NCBI GenBank assembly: GCA_022797995.1
Contig: JAAWLQ010000004.1
Span: forward strand, 1-33,738
Source of the DNA: Lachnospiraceae bacterium
GTDB taxonomy: Bacteria; Bacillota; Clostridia; Lachnospirales; Lachnospiraceae
Length of the DNA stretch: 33,738 nucleotides
Reading direction: 5' to 3'
Position numbers and translations under genes: made by a program. The notes below the pieces were generated by a model. That model was not told the DNA's origin, did no database searches, and saw only the letters and a list, made by a program, of their open reading frames with translations. Shown in pieces: positions 9,453 through 16,076 of the stretch. How positions within the stretch are numbered: position 1 is the first letter of the stretch; each line of letters starts with the position of its first letter.

Positions 9453-9671
9453 TCAGAAAAGAACTTCCCGAACATATCTGCTGTAATTGAATCCTGATAA
9501 ATCTACATATCCGTCAGTAAGAATTTTTCTGAACAATTCTTCTGTCTGTTCTCCAGTGGTATACTTTTTTCTTTGCCCTGGAATCCCAATAGCGGATTCA
9601 TCTTCAAGCATTATTACTTCTTCGATTTCCTTTATCACTAAGGAGCATCCCTCTTTAACAAGAATTCGCAT
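9453..9671 (-). CDS. Hypothetical phage protein
   Basis: 72-aa ORF in early minus-strand operon; upstream GGTGAG-like RBS. Confidence 0.5.
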   Translation of the reverse strand: MRILVKEGCSLVIKEIEEVIMLEDESAIGIPGQRKKYTTGEQTEELFRKILTDGYVDLSGFNYSRYVREVLF

Positions 9672-9692
9672 GCTGCTCTTTTTCTCACCTCC

Positions 9693-9878
9693 TCAATCAT
9701 TAATCCAATTTGTGCATTCTGTTACTTCAGATTCCGCATTATTTCTTTCAGCGAATACTTGATAGGCTTCTATAAGGAATCTCCGTATACTCTCCCGCTC
9801 GCTTTTACTTGTGCATCTGCGGAGCCGGACTGTTTCATCGAACATTGCCTGGTACAGGATCGCGTCCACCTGCTCCAT
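9693..9878 (-). CDS. Hypothetical phage protein
   Basis: 61-aa ORF in operon order, charged composition. Confidence 0.45.
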   Translation of the reverse strand: MEQVDAILYQAMFDETVRLRRCTSKSERESIRRFLIEAYQVFAERNNAESEVTECTNWIND

Positions 9879-9945
9879 GCTCGTTTCGGTAAATACTGTT
9901 TCTACAAAATCCGTTTGCCCTCACCTCCTTTATTCCACCAGCTAC

Positions 9946-9975
9946 TTGCACTGCCTTACTCTTGTCTGGTATAAT
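9946..9975 (+). promoter_or_regulatory. Sigma-A-like promoter for the 10004 ORF
   Basis: TTGCAC (9946-9951), 18-nt spacer, TATAAT (9970-9975). Confidence 0.6.
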
Positions 9976-10003
9976 TCTCCTATAAAGAGAAAGGAGAGCC
10001 GTA

Positions 10004-10267
10004 ATGAGCAAAATACCCTTGACACCTCCGCCGATTCCACCATTGCCAATCGAGGATGACATCAATAACATTGGCTGGGAAAAACTCAAACAGAATCCCA
10101 CCAATAAAAAGTATGAAAAGCTCCTCGCCGAACAAATCCAACAGAAAGCCGACAAAGAACTGAAACGAAAAAAGGAGCGGCGTTCTGATTGGTGGAAAAC
10201 AAACGCAATCGGCATCGTAACGCTTATAATTGCCTTAGCAACTTTAATAGTAACAGCGTTAAAATGA
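10004..10267 (+). CDS. Small proline-rich, C-terminally membrane-anchored protein
   Basis: 87 aa with N-terminal PLTPPPIPPLP, charged middle and C-terminal TM 'NAIGIVTLIIALATLIVTALK'; AAAGGAGAG RBS. Confidence 0.7.
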   Translation: MSKIPLTPPPIPPLPIEDDINNIGWEKLKQNPTNKKYEKLLAEQIQQKADKELKRKKERRSDWWKTNAIGIVTLIIALATLIVTALK

Positions 10268-10361
10268 GATATGTTACTTCATTAATAAGCAATGTCACCT
10301 GAACGAATTTCAGCATGGTCTTAATTTTTGAAATATCTTCCCTCGTCTGTTTTACCTCCTT

Positions 10362-10589
10362 TCATTTTTGCACTATGCAACTTTCTCTGTAAAAAAAATA
10401 AACAGCAAAATCCTTAGGCTCAATATGCAATAAATCCGAAAGTTTCTCGGCTTCATTTAAATCCATAGGACGAATATTGTTTATTTTCTGATTAACAGTG
10501 GGCTGTGCAAGGCCTAATGAGTTTGCAACATCCTTTTGAGTTATCTGTAATTCTGCCATTCTTCCCTTGATTTTATTTGTGTTAATCAA
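10362..10589 (-). CDS. Cro-like XRE HTH protein
   Basis: 'LQITQKDVANSLGLAQPTVNQKINNIRPM' HTH. Start set at TTG (10589) after AAGGAGG, since the upstream ATG overlaps the promoter. Confidence 0.75.
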   Translation of the reverse strand: MINTNKIKGRMAELQITQKDVANSLGLAQPTVNQKINNIRPMDLNEAEKLSDLLHIEPKDFAVYFFYRESCIVQK

Positions 10590-10615
10590 AGCAATTCCTC
10601 CTTTCTTCATTTTCA

Positions 10616-10644
10616 ATAGTAGCACTGCGCAATTTATATGTCAA
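10616..10644 (-). promoter_or_regulatory. Early (PR-like) promoter
   Basis: Minus strand TTGACA (10644-10639), 17-nt spacer, TACTAT (10621-10616); operator-like TTGCGCAGTGCT inside the spacer. Confidence 0.75.
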
Positions 10645-10685
10645 TAGCTCTACGCAACTTTTTTTAATTAATTTTGTTTTAGCTA

Positions 10686-10714
10686 TTGCATTGTGCAATA
10701 ATATGTAATATAAT
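10686..10714 (+). promoter_or_regulatory. Repressor (PRM-like) promoter overlapped by a palindromic operator
   Basis: TTGCAT (10686-10691), 17-nt spacer, TATAAT (10709-10714); palindrome ATTGCA-TTG-TGCAAT overlaps the -35. Confidence 0.75.
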
Positions 10715-10739
10715 GTCTGTCATAGAGAGGTGATTCAAT

Positions 10740-11168
10740 ATGACGAATGCAGAAATAGGTAATAGAATCAAATATGCTCGTGACCTTAGGGATGCAACTT
10801 TGGATGATATCGCCAAAAAAGTGGGAGTTACAAAATCCACCATACAGCGTTATGAAACAGGGAAAATTACTACAATAAAGCTTCCTGTCGTTGAAGCAAT
10901 AGCAATAGCATTAAATGTAAATCCGGCATGGGTTGTTGGAAAATCAGATGAAATGGAACTTCCATCTCAAAAAACACCCAAAATCATGCAGTATTACGAA
11001 CTTCTCAATGACATAGGCAAGCATGAAGCCACGAAGAGGGTTGAGGAGCTGACCCTGGTTCCGAGGTATGTAAAGGAAGAGACTACATATGTAAAGGCCG
11101 CACATGCAATAGAAGGGGCATCAGAAGAAGATAAGAAATATGATGAAGATATTATGAAAAACTTTTAG
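10740..11168 (+). CDS. cI-like XRE repressor
   Basis: 'IGNRIKYARDLRDATLDDIAKKVGVTKSTIQRYETGKI' HTH; divergent to the cro-like gene. Confidence 0.85.
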   Translation: MTNAEIGNRIKYARDLRDATLDDIAKKVGVTKSTIQRYETGKITTIKLPVVEAIAIALNVNPAWVVGKSDEMELPSQKTPKIMQYYELLNDIGKHEATKRVEELTLVPRYVKEETTYVKAAHAIEGASEEDKKYDEDIMKNF

Positions 11169-11212
11169 TCCGTTTTATTGTACTCAATTTTTGTTACTGT
11201 ATCATAAAAGGG

Positions 11213-11680
11213 GTGATTTCTGTGCTTACTTACGATGATATATTGGTAGAAGCAGACGATAACAATCTGATAACAAAAGAGAAGCCATTAAAAGCGCACA
11301 AAGGTTTAATTGATGGAAGAAATATAGCAATTAAAAGGGATATGACGGAAACAGAAAAGAAATGCGTTATGGCGGAGGAGCTGGGGCACTATTACACTGG
11401 AACAGGAGATATCCTTGACCAATCCTCCATATCCAATAGAAAACAGGAGTTACAAGGCCGTATCTATGCATATGACAAGCTTATTGGACTTATAGGAATT
11501 ATAAAAGCATATAAAAACCGCTGCAGTAATCTTTCAGAAACTGCAGAATACCTTGATGTTACAGAAGAGTTCCTAGCTGATGCATTGAAATATTACAAGG
11601 CAAAGTACGGAAAAGGGGCCTACATTGATAACTATATGATTTACTTTGAGCCTTATCTGGGAGTGTTTGAAATGATATAG
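11213..11680 (+). CDS. ImmA/IrrE-family metallopeptidase
   Basis: 155 aa with 'KKCVMAEELGHYYTG' zinc-site signature; immediately follows the repressor. Confidence 0.8.
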   Translation: MISVLTYDDILVEADDNNLITKEKPLKAHKGLIDGRNIAIKRDMTETEKKCVMAEELGHYYTGTGDILDQSSISNRKQELQGRIYAYDKLIGLIGIIKAYKNRCSNLSETAEYLDVTEEFLADALKYYKAKYGKGAYIDNYMIYFEPYLGVFEMI

Positions 11681-11732
11681 TTTAAACCGCTATGGCGATT
11701 TAATAAAAATCCAAAGAAAAGAGGGAATTATT

Positions 11733-12530
11733 ATGGCACTTATCAACTGTCCTGAATGTGGAAAAGAAGTATCAGAAAATGCTACAACATGTCCTAACTG
11801 CGGAAATCCAATAAACAAAAAAGGGATAAGCGCAAAGACAACAGCTCCACTTCCTCCTCCGACCTATGAACAGATTCCCAAAAAAATATGTAAACATTGT
11901 AAAGCGGAAATTCCAAAAGTAGCAAAAGTATGTCCAAACTGTAATAAAAAGCAAAGCGGAATTTTGAAATGGGTGATCATAGGGGTTGTGGCTGTTGCAG
12001 TTATTGGAGCAGCTGCCGGAGGAAATGATGATAAACCAAAAGAAGATAGCAATATGCAATCAGAACAAAGTGAACCGCAGGAAATAAAAGAGAATGATAC
12101 AGATTCTTCCGAAACCAAACAGGAAGGAATACAAGTGGAAGAAAAAGATAAGTATCATGTGGGCGATATATGGGAAAATAAAACATTAAGAATTACATAT
12201 ACTTGTTGTTATGAATTCACTGACTACAATCAATACAATGCACCTGCTGATGGAAATAAAATCATATGTGCGGAATTTGAATTTGAAAACATAGGAAACT
12301 CTGACACAACAGTAATGTATACAGATTTTCACGGATATGCAGATGGGTATGAGGTAGATCAAAGCTATGCACCAGAAGGAACTGGGCTTGATTTTTCTGT
12401 AAAAATGTCTTCTGGAAGAAAAGGCACTGGAAAAGTAGCATTTGAAGTACCAGAGAATGCACAGGAGATAGAAATTGAATTCAGCCCTAACTTTTGGACT
12501 TCCGAGAATATAATTTTTGTATACGAATAA
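11733..12530 (+). CDS. Zinc-ribbon single-TM protein with DUF4352-like extracytoplasmic domain
   Basis: Two zinc ribbons (CPECGKEVSENATTCPNCG, CKHCKAEIPKVAKVCPNC), TM 'WVIIGVVAVAVIGAAAGG', C-terminal beta-rich domain. Confidence 0.75.
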   Translation: MALINCPECGKEVSENATTCPNCGNPINKKGISAKTTAPLPPPTYEQIPKKICKHCKAEIPKVAKVCPNCNKKQSGILKWVIIGVVAVAVIGAAAGGNDDKPKEDSNMQSEQSEPQEIKENDTDSSETKQEGIQVEEKDKYHVGDIWENKTLRITYTCCYEFTDYNQYNAPADGNKIICAEFEFENIGNSDTTVMYTDFHGYADGYEVDQSYAPEGTGLDFSVKMSSGRKGTGKVAFEVPENAQEIEIEFSPNFWTSENIIFVYE

Positions 12531-12535
12531 ATACA

Positions 12536-12686
12536 AAACCGCCCGGTGCGCCAACACCGAACGGCTTTAGATATATCCCGGAGGGATACACATTACTCAA
12601 TGATATTGTATCATCTCCGGGAGCAGCCTGCAAGCGTTTTTTCGCTGGCTGTTATTTTTATACTCAATTTTAAGGAGGATGATGTC
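12536..12686 (+). promoter_or_regulatory. Structured leader/attenuator-like region upstream of integrase
   Basis: AAACCG..GGTG/CACC..CGGCTTT hairpin; TATCCC-GGA-GGGATA (12574-12588) competing with TCCCGGAG (12576-12583)/CTCCGGGA (12615-12622); CAGCC..AGCG-T6-CGCTGGCTG (12624-12651) followed by TTATTTTTAT. Confidence 0.6.
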
Positions 12687-13682
12687 ATGAAAATCGAAAA
12701 AAGAGGTACTGACAGCTACCGCATTCGTAAGATGTATAAGGGCCAGATGTATACCGTTACCTTTGACCACAAACCCACCCAAAAGGAAGCAATGCTGGCT
12801 ATGGCGGATGAACTGAACAAAATAAAGACCGCTCATACTCAAATGACCTTCCAGCGAGCGGCGGAAAGCTATGTCGACATGAAACGCAATGTGCTCTCCC
12901 CCAGAACGATAAAGGAATATTCTGAAAGCGTGAATCGGTTCCCTGAGTGGTTCCGGAAACTACCGATATCTGATATTACACAGGTAGAGATCAATAAATT
13001 AATCAATGAACTTTCAAAGGGAAGATCTCCGAAGACTGTAAGAAATTACCATGGGTTCCTGACAGCGGTCCTGGGAACTTTTTATCCTAGTCTCAAGATT
13101 TCCACCACCTTACCGCAAAAAGTTAAATCTGAACCTTATACGCCATCTCAGGAGGATGTAAAAAGGATACTGGAATCTGTCAAAGACACTGCTTATGAGA
13201 TACCCATCACCTTAGCATGCTATGGAATGCGTCGATCAGAAATATGTGCGCTGCAGGCGGAGGATATTGAAGGGGATATTGTACATATCAATAAAGCTTT
13301 GGTTATGGATGAAAACAAAAAATGGGTTATTAAAAATACAAAGACCACAGAGAGTACCAGAGATATTATTATTCCAAAAGAGCTGAGCGAAAAAATCAGG
13401 AAACAAGGATATGTCTATAACGGATATCCGGAATCCATAACAAGATGCTTGACGCGTATAGAAAAAAAGATAGGGATTCCACATTTTTCCCTTCATAAGT
13501 TAAGGCACTATTTTGCTAGTGAAATGTCTGCTCTGGGAGTTCCGGAGGCCGATATACTTCGCATGGGTGGATGGGAGACGGACCATGTGATGAAGTCTGT
13601 CTACAGGCACTCTATGATGGAGAAAGAGGAAAAAGCTAAAAGAGATGCAGCCGAAAAGCTTCGGAATGTTCTTTTCAGTTAG
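12687..13682 (+). CDS. int: Tyrosine recombinase/phage integrase
   Basis: Catalytic motifs 'CYGMRRSEICAL', 'HKLRHYFAS', 'VYRHS'; AAGGAGGATGATGTC RBS supports the start at 12687 rather than 12546. Confidence 0.92.
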   Translation: MKIEKRGTDSYRIRKMYKGQMYTVTFDHKPTQKEAMLAMADELNKIKTAHTQMTFQRAAESYVDMKRNVLSPRTIKEYSESVNRFPEWFRKLPISDITQVEINKLINELSKGRSPKTVRNYHGFLTAVLGTFYPSLKISTTLPQKVKSEPYTPSQEDVKRILESVKDTAYEIPITLACYGMRRSEICALQAEDIEGDIVHINKALVMDENKKWVIKNTKTTESTRDIIIPKELSEKIRKQGYVYNGYPESITRCLTRIEKKIGIPHFSLHKLRHYFASEMSALGVPEADILRMGGWETDHVMKSVYRHSMMEKEEKAKRDAAEKLRNVLFS

Positions 13683-13764
13683 GGCGCCATGGACAAAATT
13701 TGGACAAAACATTCATAAATTTTTATATTGTATAGACTAAATGATAGTTTATTTTTAAGTATAG

Positions 13765-13819
13765 AAAAAGCCGCAAATCATTGATTTTACTTAGAAAATC
13801 CAGAATTTACGGCTTTTTG
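13765..13819 (+). terminator. Terminator-like hairpin after integrase
   Basis: AAAAAGCCG (13765-13773) ... CGGCTTTTT (13810-13818), with inner GATTTT/AAAATC pairing. Confidence 0.6.
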
Positions 13820-13838
13820 AAAATATATGGTATTCATG

Positions 13839-13858
13839 TTCAAATCCTGTCGCGCCGA
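13839..13858 (+). other. attR-like core: 3' end of a tRNA gene fragment
   Basis: TTCAAATCCTGTCGCGCCGA matches T-loop, T-stem 3' side, acceptor 3' strand and discriminator A; no tRNA body lies upstream. Confidence 0.7.
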
Positions 13859-13861
13859 TTT

Positions 13862-13890
13862 AAAAAGCCTGTGGTTGCAGGCTTTTTAAT
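13862..13890 (+). terminator. Intrinsic terminator downstream of the tRNA-end fragment
   Basis: AAAAAGCCTG-TGGTTG-CAGGCTTTTT followed by AATTTT. Confidence 0.75.
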
Positions 13891-13921
13891 TTTCAGGAAA
13901 TGACATTATTATAGCTTTTTG

Positions 13922-13990
13922 ATAATAGAAGCCTTTTTTGGCTTCTATTATATAATTTTGATAATAGAAGCTTATTTTGGCTTCTATTAT
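13922..13990. repeat. Two tandem hairpins, 39-bp period
   Basis: ATAATAGAAGCC-T6-GGCTTCTATTAT (13922-13951) and ATAATAGAAGC..GCTTCTATTAT (13961-13990). Confidence 0.9.
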
Positions 13991-14051
13991 ATCATCCTCT
14001 GATTTTGCAGTCAACACTTGCACATTTTTTCGAATGTCTCTCTATTCTCCG

Positions 14052-14080
14052 TTGACTCTCCTCCCATTTCATGCTATAGT
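14052..14080 (+). promoter_or_regulatory. Sigma-A-like promoter
   Basis: TTGACT, 17-nt spacer, TATAGT, about 90 bp upstream of the 14169 gene. Confidence 0.6.
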
Positions 14081-14168
14081 AGGCAAAGACAGGAATATAA
14101 GCTGAAATATATCTCTTAAGCAAATTAAACACCACAAAAATACTCTGAAATTATAAGAATCTGGAGGG

Positions 14169-15020
14169 GTGCATTTGGACAGCAGAGATTATGAAAAAAT
14201 CCTGGACAGTATGCCTGAAACCGGCGTCTATGTCATTCAGGAAGAGAATCACAGCATATTATATTTTAACAGACAGGTACGGCAGGTATGTCCAGACATA
14301 CGGGAAGGAATGGCCTTCCATGATGTATGGGGAGGCTCCTGCGAAAATTGTCCCCTTAAGCTGATGCAGGGCAGGCAGGAATTTCGTTCTGTCAGATACA
14401 GTGCTCTGTTCGGCGGAGAAGTTGACATGATTGCAGCCAGAACAATGTGGAAGGATACCATTCCGGCTTTTGTCATTACGATAACCCCTCGTGCATCAGA
14501 TATCAGGGGCATACATAACATACCATGGGATATATCGGAAAGCAGCCGCCCCGCCACCTTTAGTGAAAAGGACAGTGATACTATAGGTCAGGGACTTATG
14601 CTGAGCCCTCAGTCCATGCAGGACAGAACTTATATTATCGCCAGTCTGAGCAGCCTTTTTTTCTCCACATATTATGTCGATCTGGAGCAGGATACTTTTC
14701 GCGTGGTATCTCAGCTCAGCAAAGTCGGTGATATCCTGGGAGAGAAGGTGAACTGTACCGCAGCATTGCAGATATATGCAAATAATTTTATCTGTGCCGA
14801 AGATCGGGACAGATATCTGAATGTAATGAACATTCAGAACTGGTCGGAAACCCTGCGTTGGTGGCATCCTTATGTGACAATAGAATATCGCACAATACTC
14901 GACAATCCCGATATCAGTTCGGAAGAATATGCCAGAGTGCGCGCCACCGCTGTGTTGGCTCGGACCGGGGCAGATGATTTGCCGAAAACGGTAGTATATG
15001 TCGCCCAAAATGTGACCTGA
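14169..15020 (+). CDS. PAS-like sensory protein without an obvious output domain
   Basis: PAS-type sequence 'KILDSMPETGVYVIQEENHSILYFNRQVRQV...CENCPLK'; upstream of REC-GGDEF. GTG (14169) or TTG (14175) start. Confidence 0.65.
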   Translation: MHLDSRDYEKILDSMPETGVYVIQEENHSILYFNRQVRQVCPDIREGMAFHDVWGGSCENCPLKLMQGRQEFRSVRYSALFGGEVDMIAARTMWKDTIPAFVITITPRASDIRGIHNIPWDISESSRPATFSEKDSDTIGQGLMLSPQSMQDRTYIIASLSSLFFSTYYVDLEQDTFRVVSQLSKVGDILGEKVNCTAALQIYANNFICAEDRDRYLNVMNIQNWSETLRWWHPYVTIEYRTILDNPDISSEEYARVRATAVLARTGADDLPKTVVYVAQNVT

Positions 15021-15055
15021 AACAAAGTAAATATCAGAAAGGATATGGATAAAGC

Positions 15056-15973
15056 ATGGATAAAGTATTGGTGATAGATGACAGTCTCGTACAGGCCGAA
15101 TATTTAAAGCTCATTCTGCAGGATGAGTATGAAGTGACCATATGTCAGACAGGGTCGGAAGGCTTTCTTCAGGCCATGTCAGGAGAATATTCCCTGATTT
15201 TCCTGGATGTAATTATGCCGGATATCGACGGTTTCATGTTGCTGAAAAAGCTGCAGGGAACCGTCCAGACCAAATACACGCCCGTTATCATGATTACCAG
15301 TCTCTCCGATGTTCAGCACGAAGAGAAAGGACTGACTCTGGGGGCCGTTGATTATATTTCCAAGCCTTTCAGTCCGGTTATTATCAAGGCCCGGGCAAAT
15401 ACGCACATTAAGCTGCATCATTACCAGATGCAGTTCAGACAGCAGGCCATGGTGGATGAGCTTACCGGCATCGCCAACAGAAGACATTATGAGGATGAAA
15501 GCCGGTCAAAATGGAGAGAAGCCGTTCGTCTGGGACTTCCTTTTACCATCTGCATGCTGGATATCGATAAATTTAAGGTTTATAATGATACCTTCGGCCA
15601 TCCCTCCGGTGATAAAGTGATATCCACCGTGGCCAGAACCATAGCCTCCCATCTCCAGCGCGCAACAGACTTTTTCGGCCGCTATGGGGGCGAGGAATTT
15701 GTTGCCATTCTCCTGGGCAATAATGCCAAGTCCGCTTATCAGTTCTTCAAAACCATACGGCAGGCTGTGGAGGATCTCCATCTGCCTCACAATCCTTCCG
15801 TTTCCGAGTGGGTTACCGTCAGTATCGGCGGTGTAACGCTTCTTCCCAAAGAGGGCGACGTGTATGATACTTATCTGAAAATTGCAGATATAATGCTCTA
15901 TGATGCGAAACGATTCGGCCGAAATATGGTGGTCTGGTCCAATGCAAATCAGGAACAATGGCGGGAGAAATAA
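15056..15973 (+). CDS. Response regulator with GGDEF diguanylate cyclase domain
   Basis: REC 'VLVIDDSLVQAEYLK...LIFLDVIMPDIDG...SKPF'; 'DELTGIANRRHYE', 'FFGRYGGEEFVAIL'. Confidence 0.92.
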   Translation: MDKVLVIDDSLVQAEYLKLILQDEYEVTICQTGSEGFLQAMSGEYSLIFLDVIMPDIDGFMLLKKLQGTVQTKYTPVIMITSLSDVQHEEKGLTLGAVDYISKPFSPVIIKARANTHIKLHHYQMQFRQQAMVDELTGIANRRHYEDESRSKWREAVRLGLPFTICMLDIDKFKVYNDTFGHPSGDKVISTVARTIASHLQRATDFFGRYGGEEFVAILLGNNAKSAYQFFKTIRQAVEDLHLPHNPSVSEWVTVSIGGVTLLPKEGDVYDTYLKIADIMLYDAKRFGRNMVVWSNANQEQWREK

Positions 15974-15989
15974 CCGCCATTGTTCTTTT
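15953..15989. terminator. Bidirectional-type terminator overlapping the GGDEF gene end
   Basis: GAACAATGGCGG (15953-15964) / CCGCCATTGTTC (15974-15985) followed by TTTTA. Confidence 0.75.
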
Positions 15990-16076
15990 ATTCATCACAG
16001 TAATAGACTCGCGAAGCGTAAATTCTATTGTTTTACCCGGAAAATTCACTCCCCGGCGCGGCGCAGAGAACCCTTG

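Larger units (their letters stand above)
1..13870. mobile_element. Prophage (partial; early/replication/lysogeny/integration arm), left end outside window
   Basis: Contiguous phage-type genes (RusA, primase-helicase, DUF669, Sak4-like, XRE repressors, ImmA/IrrE, tyrosine integrase), ending at a tRNA 3'-end fragment next to the integrase. Confidence 0.9.

Noticed and set aside
9835-10215. 126-aa minus-strand ORF
   Set aside because: Antisense to the better-supported 10004 gene (promoter plus RBS); no RBS or recognisable domain.
10225-10352. Minus-strand frame TREDISKIKTMLKFVQVTLLINEVTYLILTLLL... after an AGGAGGT
   Set aside because: Good RBS and protein-like frame with a TM, but no ATG/GTG/TTG at the right spacing (ACG instead); overlaps the plus-strand 10004 gene end. 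Possibly a decayed gene, not supportable as a CDS.
12546-12686. N-terminal extension of the integrase ORF
   Set aside because: This segment is the hairpin-rich leader; the proper RBS and start are at 12687.
13839-13858. A complete tRNA gene
   Set aside because: Only the T-loop to 3'-end portion is present; the sequence upstream is the integrase terminator and cannot form D or anticodon arms.
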